Below are positions 35,423 through 48,269 of a DNA stretch of 64,000 nucleotides, in pieces. The notes beneath the pieces are model-generated. The model was not told where the DNA came from, did not search any database, and saw only the letters and a program-made list of their open reading frames with translations. The stretch is from Naematelia aurantialba (taxonomy: Eukaryota > Basidiomycota > Tremellomycetes > Tremellales > Naemateliaceae). The position numbers and the translations under genes were made by a program. The first letter of the stretch is position 1. Each line of letters begins with the position of its first letter. The stretch spans positions 1,550,001-1,614,000 of the forward strand of contig JAKFAO010000001.1 of NCBI GenBank assembly GCA_021527695.1, in the 5' to 3' direction.

Positions 35423-37431
35423 CTACCGCTTTCCATCCTCCGTCTGCGCCTGGTGAGCGGCACTCGCACTCTCCGCCTCGGCTGCACTCCTCGCTGGCCG
35501 ATCCACCAGTAACCTCTGCTCGATCAGCTGTGCCACCGCTTTTCCATCTAAGCACCGACGTCAGTCGCAGTTCGTCCGTCACGGACAGAAACCACTCACT
35601 CAGAGGAATCTCGTTGCCCTGGAAGCCCTCGGGGTACGCGACCTGCGGGGTGTCCGGGGCAGTGAAGACCGAGTCATCCCATACACCGTAGTGGCGGATC
35701 CCGAGGGCGCGCGCCGTGAATTCGTAGTCCTCTGCAAAGCCGCCAGGGTAGAAGAACTCGATGACAGTCGCCCGTGGGTTCTGAGCGTTCATCCACAGCA
35801 AATGCGTCAGACCGTTGCCGTGGACGCCCATCATGATCTAAATCAATCGCGTCAGCAAGGGCAAGGCCATTGCGACCGCGGGGTTCGTGAGGCGTGCTTG
35901 GACTCACGGTCGTTCGCCCTGATAGGCGGATCTGCTCGTCTCGGGACAACTTGTCCATCGAGACAATGTTGACCTCCCATCCGTACTTCTTCTCCAGCTC
36001 GCCCAGCTCCTTGACCAGGCTCTCGTGAGCCTCCTTCTTCAACATGCGCCTGCCCCACTCTTGCCTGCTAACGTAGGTGATGACTGGTTTCCCTGCTTGA
36101 GCCATCCTCGCCGCCGTGAGCTCGTCTAGCTTGTCCTGCTCCTCCTCGGCCATGGCGCCCTCTTCCTCCTCGAGAGCTACCACGTCAAAGTCGCTCGCAA
36201 CTTCCTCCTGCTCGACTCCGACGCCCAACACCTCTTCGTCATCCGCGTCTAGGCCGGTGCCAGCACCGACAAATTCGAGCAGGTTCTTCCGCACCGGTGT
36301 CCACCAGTACCGACTGGTGTGGAGTGTGACGGCCTCTGATGCCGTCCGCCAGGTCTTTTGGAACTCTGGCCCGCGGAACGCTGCTGCGCGATCCGCAAAT
36401 ACTATGCGCTCAAACACAAAGGACCGCGCAGTGTCGGCGCGGTCGTGAAAGTCGTTCTGGTATTCGTACGACATGGAGGGGAAGATGGCGCGCGAAAGGA
36501 ACGAGTTCATCTTGGCGTAGTCGTTCCACTTGCCAGCTTGGACGTGGGGAAAGATCATTCGGCTGGGTGCAGGGAGATGAGTCGTCCCCGATGCTGGGAT
36601 GGTGGGGTCCAGCGACGAGTATGTCCGCCATAGACCGACGAGCAGCTCGGCGGCAAAGCTACAGCACATCACATCAGCCGGGGTGCATCACAAGGCGACG
36701 CGACGTACTGGTAGTAGTGGTCAAGGAACTGAGAGGGGTCGTTTACTAGGAAGCTCGCGCCGGATACGCGGGATGCTGATTGACCCCATAGCTTCTTGGC
36801 TTCCGAGGGAAAGATGATCCGCATATCCTGCTCGGTCGGTTCGCTACCGTCAAGTCAGCAGGCTGCCTGCGAACATGACGGGAGAACATACCGCCCATTG
36901 ATCGACTCCTGGTCGTTCCAGATCTCCTTGCCTGTGCTAGTCATAAGACGCAACAAGGGGATGCTCGAAGGGTTATCGGTCACGATGAACCAAGTCCCGT
37001 TGAAAAGGTACAAGTCATCGAATATTGTCCATCCTGCATTCACCCATCAGTTGCTGCCCGTACCCACTCAGAATTCCATATTAAACCTCAGGATACTCAC
37101 CAGGAGCATGTGCGAGCACTTCGGTGCGCACAGCACCTTCTTCACCCCACTTGACTTTGGCGTCTGCCATGCCAGGCACTCTCTCTAGAGTCGCGAGCTT
37201 GGCGCCCGTCTCCACGCTCTCGAGGTACCGGGACGACCCGCCCGCTGGCCGGCCGTCGTCGTCCCAGTCGTGCCGGGACCCACCGAACCCGACCTTGAAG
37301 CCGAAGAGCGAGTCGGACCCGGAAGAGTCGGTGAAGCGCAGCGAGAGGTCAAACTGCAGGAACAGGCCCAACAGCACCGTCACGACGAGGACTATGACAA
37401 AGTCCCGCCGCGTCGGGTGAAAGGTGGACAT
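35423..37431 (-). CDS. GT61-type glycosyltransferase, type II membrane protein
   Basis: About seven exons from ATG at 37431 to stop at 35423. Seen: a short cytosolic tail and one transmembrane anchor (DFVIVLVVTVLLGLFLQF, residues 10-27); a luminal stem; then GWTIFDDLYLFNGTWFIVTD; EPTEQDMRIIFPSEAKKLW; FLDHYYHFAAELLVGLWRTY; an acidic insert (about 36120-36250) not expected in the family core; VITYVSRQEWGRRML; and MMGVHGNGLTHLLWM followed by TVIEFFYPGGFAEDYE. The GVHGNGLTHLLWM block and preceding fold match the GT61 (DUF563) family of Golgi/ER transferases, which includes xylosyl- and O-GlcNAc-transferases. Donor and acceptor cannot be read from the sequence. Tandem with the GH2 gene on the same strand. 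A TATATAT run lies about 150 nt upstream of the start. Confidence 0.8.
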
Positions 37432-38449
37432 GCTAGGTCCACGAATGGACGACGAGTACGGCTTGGACGAAATGGCTGGTGACGATTCGTGCGAAGGAGG
37501 GCAGAAGCAGGATGAAATCTGGTGAAATCTGGTGGTGGGTTCGAAACGTCCGTGGGTCGCTCGCTACCAGCGAGTTCGAACGATATATACGCCCACGAAA
37601 CAACTCGCTGGGAACGTGTAGCGTGTGAAATGTGACACTGGGCAAACACAGACGAGTGACAATGCTACTTGCTATGAGATGTGAAGAACAAGAAGAGATG
37701 AGAGATGGAGCCAAAAAATAACAGAGACGAGAGGGGGGGAAGGGAGGAAACGACGAGCACCAAGGCCGTACGAGCAGAGAGGTCCAGGGTCGGACGGTCG
37801 AACCCCACGCGGGAAGAAAATCATGTCTCGGAGCCTAGCTCGCCAGCACAACAAGGTTCCTGAGGGCTGCACCGGGTGGCGAATTACAAAGGGTTACAAA
37901 CGCGGCCGGGCGGGATTAGCAATTCGTTTGTAATGGTTTGGGCCAAAGCAGAAGGAACCCTGAGGCAGGCAAGGGACGTGACGCAAGCTTTGGTTTGTTT
38001 GTGTCCGAGTGTTTATCTAACAGGACCTAGTCCTACATGCGATACACGTCAGAATCTGCCGCTCAGACTAACGTACTTGACGTAGCCAACGTAGAGGACA
38101 CCTGGGGTGCGTGGTGCAGGTGTCTGTTGTTTGTCAGATCCCACCATCGTGCTGTGCTCCTGGCGTGACGCTCTGGCGGGGCTGCGGCCGCATACGTATG
38201 ACTGGGGCAACAAGGCTCATGGACGTATCGTTGTCTTGGCCATGACATCCATCTCACTGGCTATATTCACACCGTACATGGTCCGTTTGTCCAGACTGCT
38301 CCAAACTGCCAACTGATATGCCTGATCCTTCTTTCTTTGCTGTCTCTTCCGCCTTCCTCCTTCCTTTTCCTTCTTCCTCTTTCCTCCTTCCTTCGTCCTT
38401 TTTTTGTTCTCCTCTCTCCTTACTTTACCTCTTACTTGCTCGATGGGCA
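37432..38449. other. Intergenic region, no gene seen
   Basis: 1018 nt between GT61 (start 37431) and GH2 (stop 38450). A strong polypyrimidine stretch (about 38325-38430, plus strand) lies just beyond the GH2 stop, so it would be polypurine in that transcript's 3' UTR. Otherwise nothing recognised. Confidence 0.45.
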
Positions 38450-41248
38450 TCACTGGAATGAAGGTGTCAACGCTCCAAACAACGCGCCCTTTCCAAAGAT
38501 CCACCCCCAGCAAATCCTCAACTTCCGCAGCGCGTCCACCAGAAGCTTCCGAACCCCCATCCGCAGCCTATCAAGCCCACTCGCGTCCTGCCCGCCTTGA
38601 CCCTTGGCCCGCGCTGCAGCGGCGTTGTACAGACCCTGTATATCATCCTGCCATTGCGCGACGTCGCAGCGCAGTACGCGGCGATCGTACGTCAACAACC
38701 CGTTGACTTCGCCCTCTACGTCGGTGGTCTGGGTCCAGACGCCACCGGAACAGGCGAAGCGCGTTGTCTGGTCTTCTAAAGCGGAGAGCAGGATGTGCTA
38801 GGCGAACATTGAGCCAGATCCGCGAATGGAAGACAATAACATCAGAATCGCCAGGTCACTGGTGGCATGGAAAATGACGTGTTGACGATACTTGTACTCA
38901 CCGAGCGGTAATTCCAAACCTCGACCGTGTCGTCGAGCTCATAAGTCTGATTGATGGTGCTGATCGCACCCTCGACATTCCAGAGACTGTGACATCAGCC
39001 GTACTGGACAGTTCAACTTGAGTAACCCTACTGCTCGACCGACACGTTCTGGCCAAGTCCACCAAACTCGCCCTGGAAACCAATCCTGTTCGGGTCGTAC
39101 GGGCTGGACTGGATCGACGAGAACGGCGTCCCGCACTGCGGATCCGAGTACTACTCATCACATGAGCACTGGCACCTCTAGCGAAACATCAAGAGGAGGA
39201 AGAAAGACCCACGTGGTGATTGTCGAGGTAGTCTCCTGCGCCATGGTCGTGCCACCCCGTCACGCTGTTTACTAGGCGTGTGGGGTCGAGGGACTGGACT
39301 TGCGGAGTGAGGTAGACCTCGGGGCCAGAGGGAAGCTGCCCCCAGCCTTCGTTGTAGATTACCCAGGTGTAGATGCAGGGGAACGACTTATGGGTGTCGA
39401 TCAATTCGAATAGTTGGCGCTCAAATTCGGCTTGTTCTGCAGCACGCCATCGTCCGAATGGGAGCGGTAGCGTCCACCAAGAACAAGGTTGTAATTGCGG
39501 ACCGGCGGCGAGCGTGCCCGGGCATAAAGGAAGAAGAAGCACACTACGTCAGCTGCTTGAAGGAGGCACTAGCGAGGGACCTCACGGCTGGCGTCTGGCG
39601 GGAAGTCCTGCTGTGCCGGCAGAGATGGCATATCCTGCATGACCAGCAGACCCATCTCGTCGCACGCGCGGTAAAACAGATCTGTCTCGACTTTGATATG
39701 CTTGCGGACCATGTTGAAGCCCAGGGACTGTATGACCTGTAAATCATACACCATGGCGTCGTACGACGGGGGCGTGTACAACCCGTCTGGCCAGTATCCC
39801 TGGCTGTTCGCACCATCAGTCACGAGCACCGCTGGTCAGAGCGAGCGCGCACTCTAGAGGCCCAAAGGCGAAGATAAAGTCGCCGTTGAGCAGCGGACGC
39901 GTGACGCCATACACCTCGCCCTTCTCTATACTCCGAAAGCCAGTGTATGTGCCGACCTGGTCGGCGCCCATCTTGACGGTGATGTTGTACAAGTTTGGGC
40001 TGCCCGGCGCCCACAACGCCGGGTTGGAGACGGAAAATGTGATGGTTTGGTCTGAGCTGCCCGAGGCAGAACCGATCGAGTGGCCCGACTGATCGAGGAC
40101 GACCACCTCGACCGGAGCGTGCGAGTCGTCCGACGAATGCACCGTGATGTTGACTGCTTGTCGTCAGCTCACAACGGTACGGGGGATGAGAGGTCGTACC
40201 GTTACCATGCATGTCCGCCGCCACATTAAGAGAACCGACATGTGTCGGAGGCACGGGCTCGATGAAGACGCTCTGCCAGATACCCGAACAGGGTCTGTAG
40301 AATATGTGCGATGGGAACAGCGTCTGCTTGCCCACTACATGGGAGACCATCAGCAGGTGCGTCAGATACCTGTATCTGGCGTTGGGAAGGAAGACGGAAG
40401 ACGGTGGACAGTTGACAGTGCGTACCTGGGATGGCGTTGTTGCCCGAGTCGGTGGGGTCATGCACGAACACGACGAGCTGGTTTGTCGAGCCAGCATGCA
40501 CCCAGGGGGTGATATCTGCCCAGAAGCGAGTATATCCTCCGCGATGAAACGTCGCGTTGTGTCCCTACCTTCCTGTCAGCGCCTCAGCAGGTGGGAGGAT
40601 GAAGGAAAGTAGGGAGAGCGGTACTTGCGTTGACGAATACCGTGGCCTCGTAGTCGACAGCACCAAAGTTGATTATGACGTTGTCCTCGCTCCAGTCAAG
40701 CGGGACGTCGAAGCTCGTTTGGAACCAGCTGTACGGGATAGTCCCTGGAGTCGCCTGCACGCCTTGCTGGCTGTCAGTCATTGCCTCTCATATGCAGCCT
40801 CTCATGTGCACCCTCTCATGTGTACCCTCTCCCCTTCGGCGTCATGAACATCGACAACCGACATTGCACGGCCGCAATTGCGGGGAGAGAGGGGGAGAGA
40901 CGGGGATGGAGACAGAGACATCCACCCACCCGACAGCCCAGACTCGAGACAAGAAGGAACCATCACCCGTCTCCCCAGACCCCCACTCGGCGGGTCGTAC
41001 ACCTCGCCCGCGCCCGACGCAGGGCGATACGTCCATATCCCATTCAAGCTCTGCCATCTACCGCGCGTCATCTGCGGACGGGGATACTGCGTCCATGGAT
41101 CCGTGCCGACCGTATACGTCCACGGGGTATCGAGCGGCGGGGGCTGCACCGCGTATTCCCGTGCTGCTGCTACAGCCAGCACCGGCAACTGCAACGGCGA
41201 CAGCAGCAACGGCAGTAGCAGAGCAACAAGGTGAAGAAGCCACAGCAT
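38450..41248 (-). CDS. Secreted glycoside hydrolase family 2 enzyme
   Basis: About ten exons. Seen: a signal peptide (LVALLLPLLLSPLQLPVLAV); an N-terminal sugar-binding domain (SLNGIWTYRP, VMVPSCLESGLSG, YSWFQTSFDVPLDW, NQLVVFVHDPTD); an immunoglobulin-like domain (YNITVKMGADQVGTYTGFR); then the TIM barrel (LNGDFIFAFGPLDQGYWPDG across a 48-nt intron; YDLQVIQSLGFNMVRKHIKV; ACDEMGLLVMQDMP). CIYTWVIYNEGWGQ holds the general acid/base Glu (NEG), and FQGEFGGLGQN a candidate nucleophile Glu. The end reads SGGVWTQTTDVEGEVNGLLT. GH2 includes beta-galactosidases, glucuronidases and mannosidases; substrate not decidable here. Probably exported to the wall or medium. Confidence 0.85.
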
Positions 41249-41632
41249 CGTCCGACCACCCTACGCTATACGAGGCTCCCAAAGCGATGATCGACAAGCC
41301 GCGCTGTACGCACTGCGAGGTACGCTGCGATGCAACACGCACGGTTCCAGCAAGATGGGCACACTGACGCAGAGGTGATTGGGCCGATTTCGACACCGGC
41401 AACTCGGGGGGTAGCAAGTGGACTGCAAGTGGGGGACTTCGGGGATCCTCCACGCCTCTCTGCGCTGCCGTCCGAGCAGTGTCTCTGCTCTTCCTTGTGC
41501 ACAAAGATATTATTGACGATGCGTTGCTAGCTCAACATGTAAACGCTACGCCAACTACCCCACACGCCATACGACTCTCAGGCACCGGCACCGGCAACCG
41601 GAAATGTCCGTCACCCAGTTGGCCAAATGGAA
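41249..41632. promoter_or_regulatory. GH2 upstream region / KMO 3' flank
   Basis: 384 nt between two minus-strand genes. No coding exon or clear motif seen. Confidence 0.4.
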
Positions 41633-43593
41633 TCAACGCCGCGCACGAATGTACCCTCTCCCAAGCAAGAACAGTCCCAAGCCCACCCCTCCAGCAGTGG
41701 CGACGCCACTGATCGTGGCCACGAGCCCCATTACTTCCTTTTGCCAGTTCTCTCGCCTGAGCGCCTCTGCGTACCCCACATCAGGGCGGAACGTGACCAT
41801 CTCGTACAAGCTCGTCCAGCCTCTGACTCGTTTCGTGGGAAACGCATCAGTCAGGCTCAACTGTGCCGCCCGTGGACTGGGTAACACCGACGCAAGAGCC
41901 GAGTCGAGCAGTCTTCGGAGATGATGCCATGGAGACAAGACATGACTGCGCATCTCGGTACTGCCATCTATCAGCTTGGATGCTCGTGCTGGGCAGTAGC
42001 GTGGTTGGCGGGCAAGCGGCTCACTAGTTCTGCAAGGCCAGTTCACAGATAGCCCGCAAGTCTGCTTCTCTGTCCCGAGAGTAGGCTGCCAGAGCCTCTG
42101 ACAGAGCTAGGTCGGTCTGGCCCAGGGACAGGGTCGTGGTTGGGCTGATATCGTGACTTGTCAAGTACGAATTGAGTACGCGCACATCCTCTAGACCGCA
42201 GTTGAGACCTTGCCCATAGAATCTATGTGTTGTTCCGTTTCATCAGTAATGTCCAAGCGGGTGATGTTGGACATACGGTACCATCGAATGACTGGCATCT
42301 CCTAGCAGAAGGGCATGGCTTGACCATGAGGTTGGCGACACCTGTCCGGTCAGCTCGGCACTCATAACAGGCCCTCCAACTGCCGCGCTCGACTCACATT
42401 GATGGTCACGAGGTTACCTCGAGGGTTGTGTTCAAAGTCGTCCAGTAACAGATCCTCGCCTACGATGGCTACAGCCGAGGGGAAGTTTTTCAAAAAGAAA
42501 TCCCTTGCTTTGTCCCGCGTGTCGATGGATTCTAGAGAAGAAAAGGGTAGGAAGAGGGTCAAAGTGAATGAGCCGTCCTGATATCGTCAGTGGCCATACC
42601 AGGACAAGGACCACAAGGATATGTCCATGGCCGTACCTTGTTGGGCAAGCCGATGAGCATGAACGAGTGGCGAGGCCATATGTGCAGGTGGTTCTTGTCG
42701 ATCGCATATCCGCCGGGTTTTGACTTGTCTGCGGGCATGTGCAGTTCTATATATGCGTGCGGAATGAACGACTGAGAAAAGTCGACCCTTTGCCTTTCAG
42801 CCCAGTACTAGCCTACCGCAATCCCTCTATGCGATTGTCGGAAAATGAGAACCTACCTCTCAACACGCATCATCTCGCTGCGCACTTTGCTCCAGCTGCC
42901 GTCACAACCAATGACGAGATCGAATTTCGTGCCCGCGGCGTCCTCGCTCATCTTGGACTTGCCCTTCGGATCCTTCTCCCCTTGTCCGCCGACCGATCCA
43001 TCATCGTGTTCCTGACCCGGAACGACTTGTTTTGAGCCCGGACCGATGCCCCAGGCGGTATTAGTCTGGAAATCTACGCGTGATAGTTTGGTATCGAAGC
43101 GGATTTTGATACCCCCAGGCAGAGCTTCCAGAAGTCGCTGGTTGAGTATAGGCCGTGAGATCGAATTGATACACTGCCCACCATCATCAGACCTGTCAGA
43201 TCCCATGAAAGGAAACCAGCGCACCTGTTTATGGATAGGATCGTATTCCTGTGACTCCTGTCTCCCATCTACGTGGTGTATCATCCTCCCCTTCATCGGG
43301 ATGGCTTCGCCTAGAAACTCCTCGGCCAGACTAGGGTCCACGGATCGTAGCGCTTCCAAACCTCTGGACGAGATAGCAAGATTAATCGAGCGTAGATTGG
43401 AGATCCGTGTATCTTTCCCTCGGGGGTCTAGGACAAATAAGCAACTTGGCACAAAATCAGCAGTCGGGAAAGATGTACCCTCTCTGACCTCCCATATCTC
43501 GGCATCCCAGCCGCGTCGATGCAGAGACAAAGCAGTCAATGCACCCACTGGCCCACCACCCACTACCAGCACTTTTCGTGGCCTCTCCGCCAT
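41633..43593 (-). CDS. BNA4: Kynurenine 3-monooxygenase
   Basis: About six exons from ATG at 43593 to stop at 41633. The enzyme hydroxylates kynurenine with NADPH and FAD in the pathway from tryptophan to NAD. Seen: the dinucleotide fold VVGGGPVGALTALSLHRRGW at the N terminus; RSINLAISSRGLEALRSVD and PMKGRMIHHVDG, typical of the family; [70 protein letters not shown]; and the second FAD motif ALLLGDASHSMVPFYGQGLN. A C-terminal hydrophobic segment (MGLVATISGVATAGGVGLGL) fits the mitochondrial outer-membrane anchor of these enzymes. A polar Gly/Asp/Lys insert near 42940-43000 is unusual. Start is 228 nt from DHR1. Confidence 0.92.
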
Positions 43594-43821
43594 GCCTGAT
43601 TATCTATATCCACAGCCGTCCTTGATAATGAAGCTTGAGCGACAAAATGTCACAGTGAGACGACGACCGCTTTATTACGAGTAGATACGAGTGGAGGCAA
43701 AGAAAGGTCACGTGACTGACCGGCAAAAGTTGAAGCATTGAGTGCAGGTTGTCTCACTAGTCTCTTCACGCTCACAACGGTGACCTTGGGGGTGAACGGC
43801 AGCGACTTTGACATAGCTGCC
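43594..43821. promoter_or_regulatory. Divergent BNA4/DHR1 promoter with palindromic E-box
   Basis: 228 nt between divergent starts. GTCACGTGAC, a perfect 10-nt palindrome with a CACGTG core, lies at 43707-43716. Confidence 0.65.
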
Positions 43822-46800
43822 ATGGCACCGCCGGCAAAGCAAGAGCGGTACAACGCCAAGGCGCGAGGGTCGGTTGCTGGTGGATCACATAAGAAACGGA
43901 AACGGCCGCACGCAAAACCGGCCCAAGAAGAGGATGGGCACGAGCACGTAGTCGTGTCGGCGGCGCCTGAGGAGGGAGCGGACGATGGCCGGGGCAAAAT
44001 GAGCTCCAAGAAGCGTAAACGACTTGATTCGTATATTGTAAGCCACTGCACTGTGTTTTGCTGTATCAACGATGCTGACGGCGCTCCAGGCAAAGAAGCT
44101 CAAATCCGAGCAACGGCTCAAAACGATGCAGCTCCTCGCTAGTCTCGCTCCATCACGCGATACCAGCTCCAACTTGGTCTCTACCAGCTCGCTTGGCCAG
44201 AATCCAACGAGAGGCACCACAGCCAAAGAGCGCTCAGAGTTCAGAGAGGATCGGCTCGTCAGGCGGGGTATTGATAGGCTGAAGCGGAGACATGGTTCCG
44301 CAGAAGGGGAAGGAGACAGTGATGGTTCAGCCAGCAGCGGTGCCCAGCGAAAGGGCAAGGCAAGAGTTATTGAGGCTGCACACGATGCGGAAACGGAAGC
44401 GGAAGACGGTAACGCCCAGATGGCCGTGTCGTCGAGGCGAGACGGCAAGCAGGCTGCCTTGAATGCAAAGATACCTAGAAAAGTTCGTTCTTCAGTCGGG
44501 GGCAAGAGAGCTAACACGAGCAGAAGAGTAATTGGAACCCCAACATTCTATCTACCCAGCCCGACTCAGACTCAGATTCCTCCTTCAATTCCTCCGACTC
44601 TTCCGACTCTGGAGACGACTCTGCCGCTGTATCAGTCGCTGGTCCATCGTCTCCCAAACCATCCCTCAAACCACCGAAGCGATCGGAGCCTCTCACTCAT
44701 ACCACTCTGCCTGAGACACGGGCGCACATCGCTACGATGGAGGCGCCAAGGCCCACCATACCGGCTCCCGGTGGTCTGTGTGGTGCTTTGAAGGCTGGAG
44801 CAACACCTAGAGTGGAGAAGCGACGCATCAAGATGGTAGGTTTTCTGAGTGAGCGCTGTTCACCGCTCACGCCACAGCCACTCGGTCGCTCAAATCGCCG
44901 AACCGCAGCGGCGGTTGAAGACGATGACGATGACGAGGAGGATGAAGATCGAGGTGAAGGTGAAGACGACGACGACGACGACGACGACGACGATGGGGAT
45001 GATGAGGAAGACGAGGACGATGGCTCGAATGAGGAGATGAGCGAGGATTATGGCGAGGAGGGCAGCGATGAGGACACTGACACCGGCGATGAAGACGGCT
45101 CAGGCTCGGAAGCTGGCGAGACCTCAACGCAGCACAAGAAGCGAGCCTTGGGCTTCAAAACCTGGGCGCTGAAGCAAATGGGACAGGCAAAACCAGCGTC
45201 AGCCCCAGATCTACTGGGCAATGGACCCGACGAGTCAGCCAATCCATCAGCTCGGCAACAGAAGTTCCTCCATCACACACGAGGGGCCTGCTATCGGCCC
45301 GCTCGGTAGCAACTTGCTCATCCCTGCGTCTTCTCTGCTGGATCAGAAATCTTCAAAGGCACGTCCGAAGCTAAATCGACGAGCATCTGTTTCAGAAGCT
45401 CGGATGGACCTGCCCATTCTGGCAGAGGAGCAGGCCATCGTGGAGGCGATCATCATGCATCCCGTCGTGGTCATTGCTGGTGAAACGGGAAGTGGAAAGA
45501 CCACTCAGGTGCCGCAAATGCTGTATGAAGCTGGCTTTGGCTTTAAGTGGTCTGGTGAGTCCGCCTTCTTCTCAACAGCTGATATATCAGATAATCCAGG
45601 CATGATTGCTATCACCCAGCCTCGGCGAGTCGCGGCTGTCTCCCTCGCAGCCCGGGTGAAGTCTGAGCTCAACTGCGGACCTCATTCTTCAGTCGTTGCC
45701 CATCAAATTCGATATTCCTCCACGTCATCCCCCGACACGGCCATTAAATTCATGACAGACGGAGTCCTGCTGCGAGAGTTGGCGTCCGACTTTCTCCTGT
45801 CGCGCTACAGCGTCGTGATTGTTGATGAAGCACACGAGCGGGGAGTAAATACGGATGTACTCATCGGAGTCCTTTCCCGGGTCGCCAAGTTGCGCGAACG
45901 CATGTGGCGAGACGGCAAGGACGGTATCTTGCCATTGCGAATTGTCATCATGTCGGCTACTCTTCGTATAGAGGATTTCGCGCAAAACACATCGTTGTTC
46001 CCCAGCCCACCCCCAGTAATACATATCGCCGCCCGACAGCATCCAGTCACTGTACATTTCAACAGACGCACCGTTGGTGACTATGTGACGGAAGCGTATA
46101 AGAAAGTATGCAAGATCCACGCGAGATTGCCACCTGGTGGCGTTCTGGTGTTCCTCACAGGTCAAAGCGAGATCCAGGCGTTGTGTAGGAAGCTGGAAAA
46201 GAAGTACAGCACGAAGCATGGGCGTCAAGAGAATGCCGCTGATGCTACTCTTCCTCCCGAGGGTAAGCAGAGACGGCGGACGTCGACTGACAAATTCAGA
46301 TCAAGAAGTCGAAGAGGTCGAATTGGGGCAGCAAGATGATCTAGCTGCAGATATTGACGATGGCGATGCTGAAAGCGATGCTGAGGCACTGGATAGCGAA
46401 GACGATGGTATCCCGGACCTTGAGCTCGAGGAGTCAGCAAGTAAGTGGAGTCAGCTGACGTTGGAGCCTGCTGACGAAGGCAGCGCCGATGCGCATCCTG
46501 CCCTTGTACTCGCTTCTTCCCAACGATCAGCAGATGCTGGTCTTCAAGCCTCCTCCGTCTGACCATCGCCTCGTGATCATCGCCACGAATGTAGCCGAGA
46601 CTTCTCTGACCATTCCTGGTATCCGATATGTTGTCGACTCTGGCCGCGCCAAAGAACGGCAGTACGACGCTGCTAGTGGGGTGCAGTCATTCTCGGTCTC
46701 GTGGATCTCCAAGGCGTCTGCCAGCCAACGTGCGGGCCGAGCTGGACGAACCGGCCCGGGACATTGCTACCGCCTATACTCGAGTGCGCTGTACGAAGAT

Positions 46801-48269
46801 CATTTTGACAAGTTTGCACAGCCCGAGATCCTGCGGATGCCTATCGAAGGCGTGGTGCTCCAGATGAAGAGCATGAATATCGACCAAGTCGTCAATTTCC
46901 CCTTTCCCACCCCACCCGATCGAGGCGCGCTCAAGAAAGCCGAGGACCTCTTGACTGCGCTGGGGGCACTCGCAGTGCCCACCAATACGAGGATGATCAA
47001 TGGTGTGCAGCATGCCGGGTCGGCCGGTGGACAGATCACCGACTTGGGCAAGTCGATGGCGGGGTTCCCTGTGTCGCCGCGGTTCGCCAAGATGCTCGCG
47101 ATAGGTAACCAGCACGGGTGTTTACCGTACGTCGTGGCGCTTGTCGCGGGATTGTCGGTGGGCGACCCGTTCGTGCACGAGCAGTCACTCGAGCTCGGCG
47201 ACGAGGACGGTCTGGAACTGGATGCGGACCAGGCGGCGGAGATTGGGAATATTCGCAGCCAAGATTTACGGGAGAAGGAGGAGCGCAAGGAACTCCGTCG
47301 GCGGTACTTCAAGGCGCACGCGGTGAGTCGGCGGACCTTGGGCCTGCGAACGGTCCATGCGAGGGAGAATAGTCACTGACGGGGGGCAGCAATTCGCGGC
47401 TCTGGGAGGTGGGATCAGCGATGCATTCAAGCTGCTCGCGGCGGTCGGCGCCTACGAGTACGACCCGACGCCGTCCTTCTGCTCGCGCAACTTTTTGCGC
47501 CCAAAGGCGATGCAGGAGATCCAGCAGCTGCGCTCGCAGATCTCCAGTATCGCAAAGGTGCCTCATGGCCGCTTGTCGCCCCCGTCTCCTACCCAGGTGA
47601 GTGTGACTTTCTGATCTTGCTGTCTTGCGCCACTGTTTCCTCCCTCCTCCTCCCGTCCTGGTATGCATCCTCAAGCCAGACGCCGAGCTGACACCTCGGC
47701 GCCAGCTCAAGGTGATTCGCCAGATCCTGACCGCAGGATTCATCGACCAGATCGCCGTGCGGTCCGACATCTTCCTCAAATCAGCGAAATCATACACCTC
47801 GTGCCGCCACGTCGCGTACCGCGCTGTCGGGCTAGGCGCCGAAGAAGTCTTCATCCACCCCTCGTCAGTGGTGTTCCACCGGCCACCACCGGAATTCTTG
47901 ACCTTTCAGGACATTGTGCGCACCCACCGCTCGTTTGGGAACGGAACTGGAACTGGGACTGGAACTGGGACTGGGACTGGAACTGGAACCGGGACTGGGA
48001 CTGGGACTGGGAGTGGAGTGAATAGCAAAGTATGGGTCAAGGGGGTGACGCAGATCAACCCTGCGTGGCTTAGCTCGCTCGGCAGCGCAATGTGCTCGTT
48101 TTCGCGCCCGACAGAGGTACATGCCAAAGGGAGAGGCAGGAAAGAGGAGCTGCACGACGGCGAGAGGGAGGTCGTGGTGGTGCCGCATTTCAAGGGGCTG
48201 GGGGTAGACCTCCCGGGCGTACGCAAGGTCCAGATCCGGCAGGGCACGCGGTGGGTGCTGGTAGAGTAG
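43822..48269 (+). CDS. ECM16: DEAH-box ribosome-biogenesis helicase Dhr1/Ecm16 (DHX37)
   Basis: About ten exons, ATG at 43822, stop at 48267-48269. Dhr1 displaces U3 snoRNA from pre-18S rRNA in the nucleolus. Seen: a Lys/Arg-rich N terminus (SSKKRKRLDSY, KKLKSEQRLKTMQLLASL); an Asp/Glu tract (44930-45060); TWALKQMGQAKPAS; then PILAEEQAIVEAIIMHPVVV; AGETGSGKTTQVPQMLYEAG; TQPRRVAAVSLAARV; IVDEAHERGVNTDVL; MSATLRIEDF; VFLTGQSEIQALC; an acidic insert between IV and V (about 46300-46450) as in the Dhr1 family; LPLYSLLPNDQQMLVF; ATNVAETSLTIPGIRYVVDS; QRAGRAGRTGPGHCYRLYSS; and an HA2/OB-fold region. A GTGTG-type repeat insert (47941-48020) lies near the C terminus. Splice joins at 44470-44530 and 45190-45260 are inferred from frame. 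Confidence 0.9.
47941..48020 (+). repeat. In-frame GGAACT/GGGACT hexamer tract in ECM16
   Basis: About twelve copies of a 6-nt unit encoding alternating Gly-Thr between RSFGNG and SGVNSK. It interrupts the C-terminal OB-fold-like region. Exact hexamer copies suggest recent slippage. Confidence 0.92.

Noticed and set aside
35334..35834. Unspliced C-terminal continuation of the GT61 frame
   Set aside because: Reading through the donor at the PL junction gives implausible sequence; splicing to 35423-35547 gives a clean Ala/Glu-rich end.
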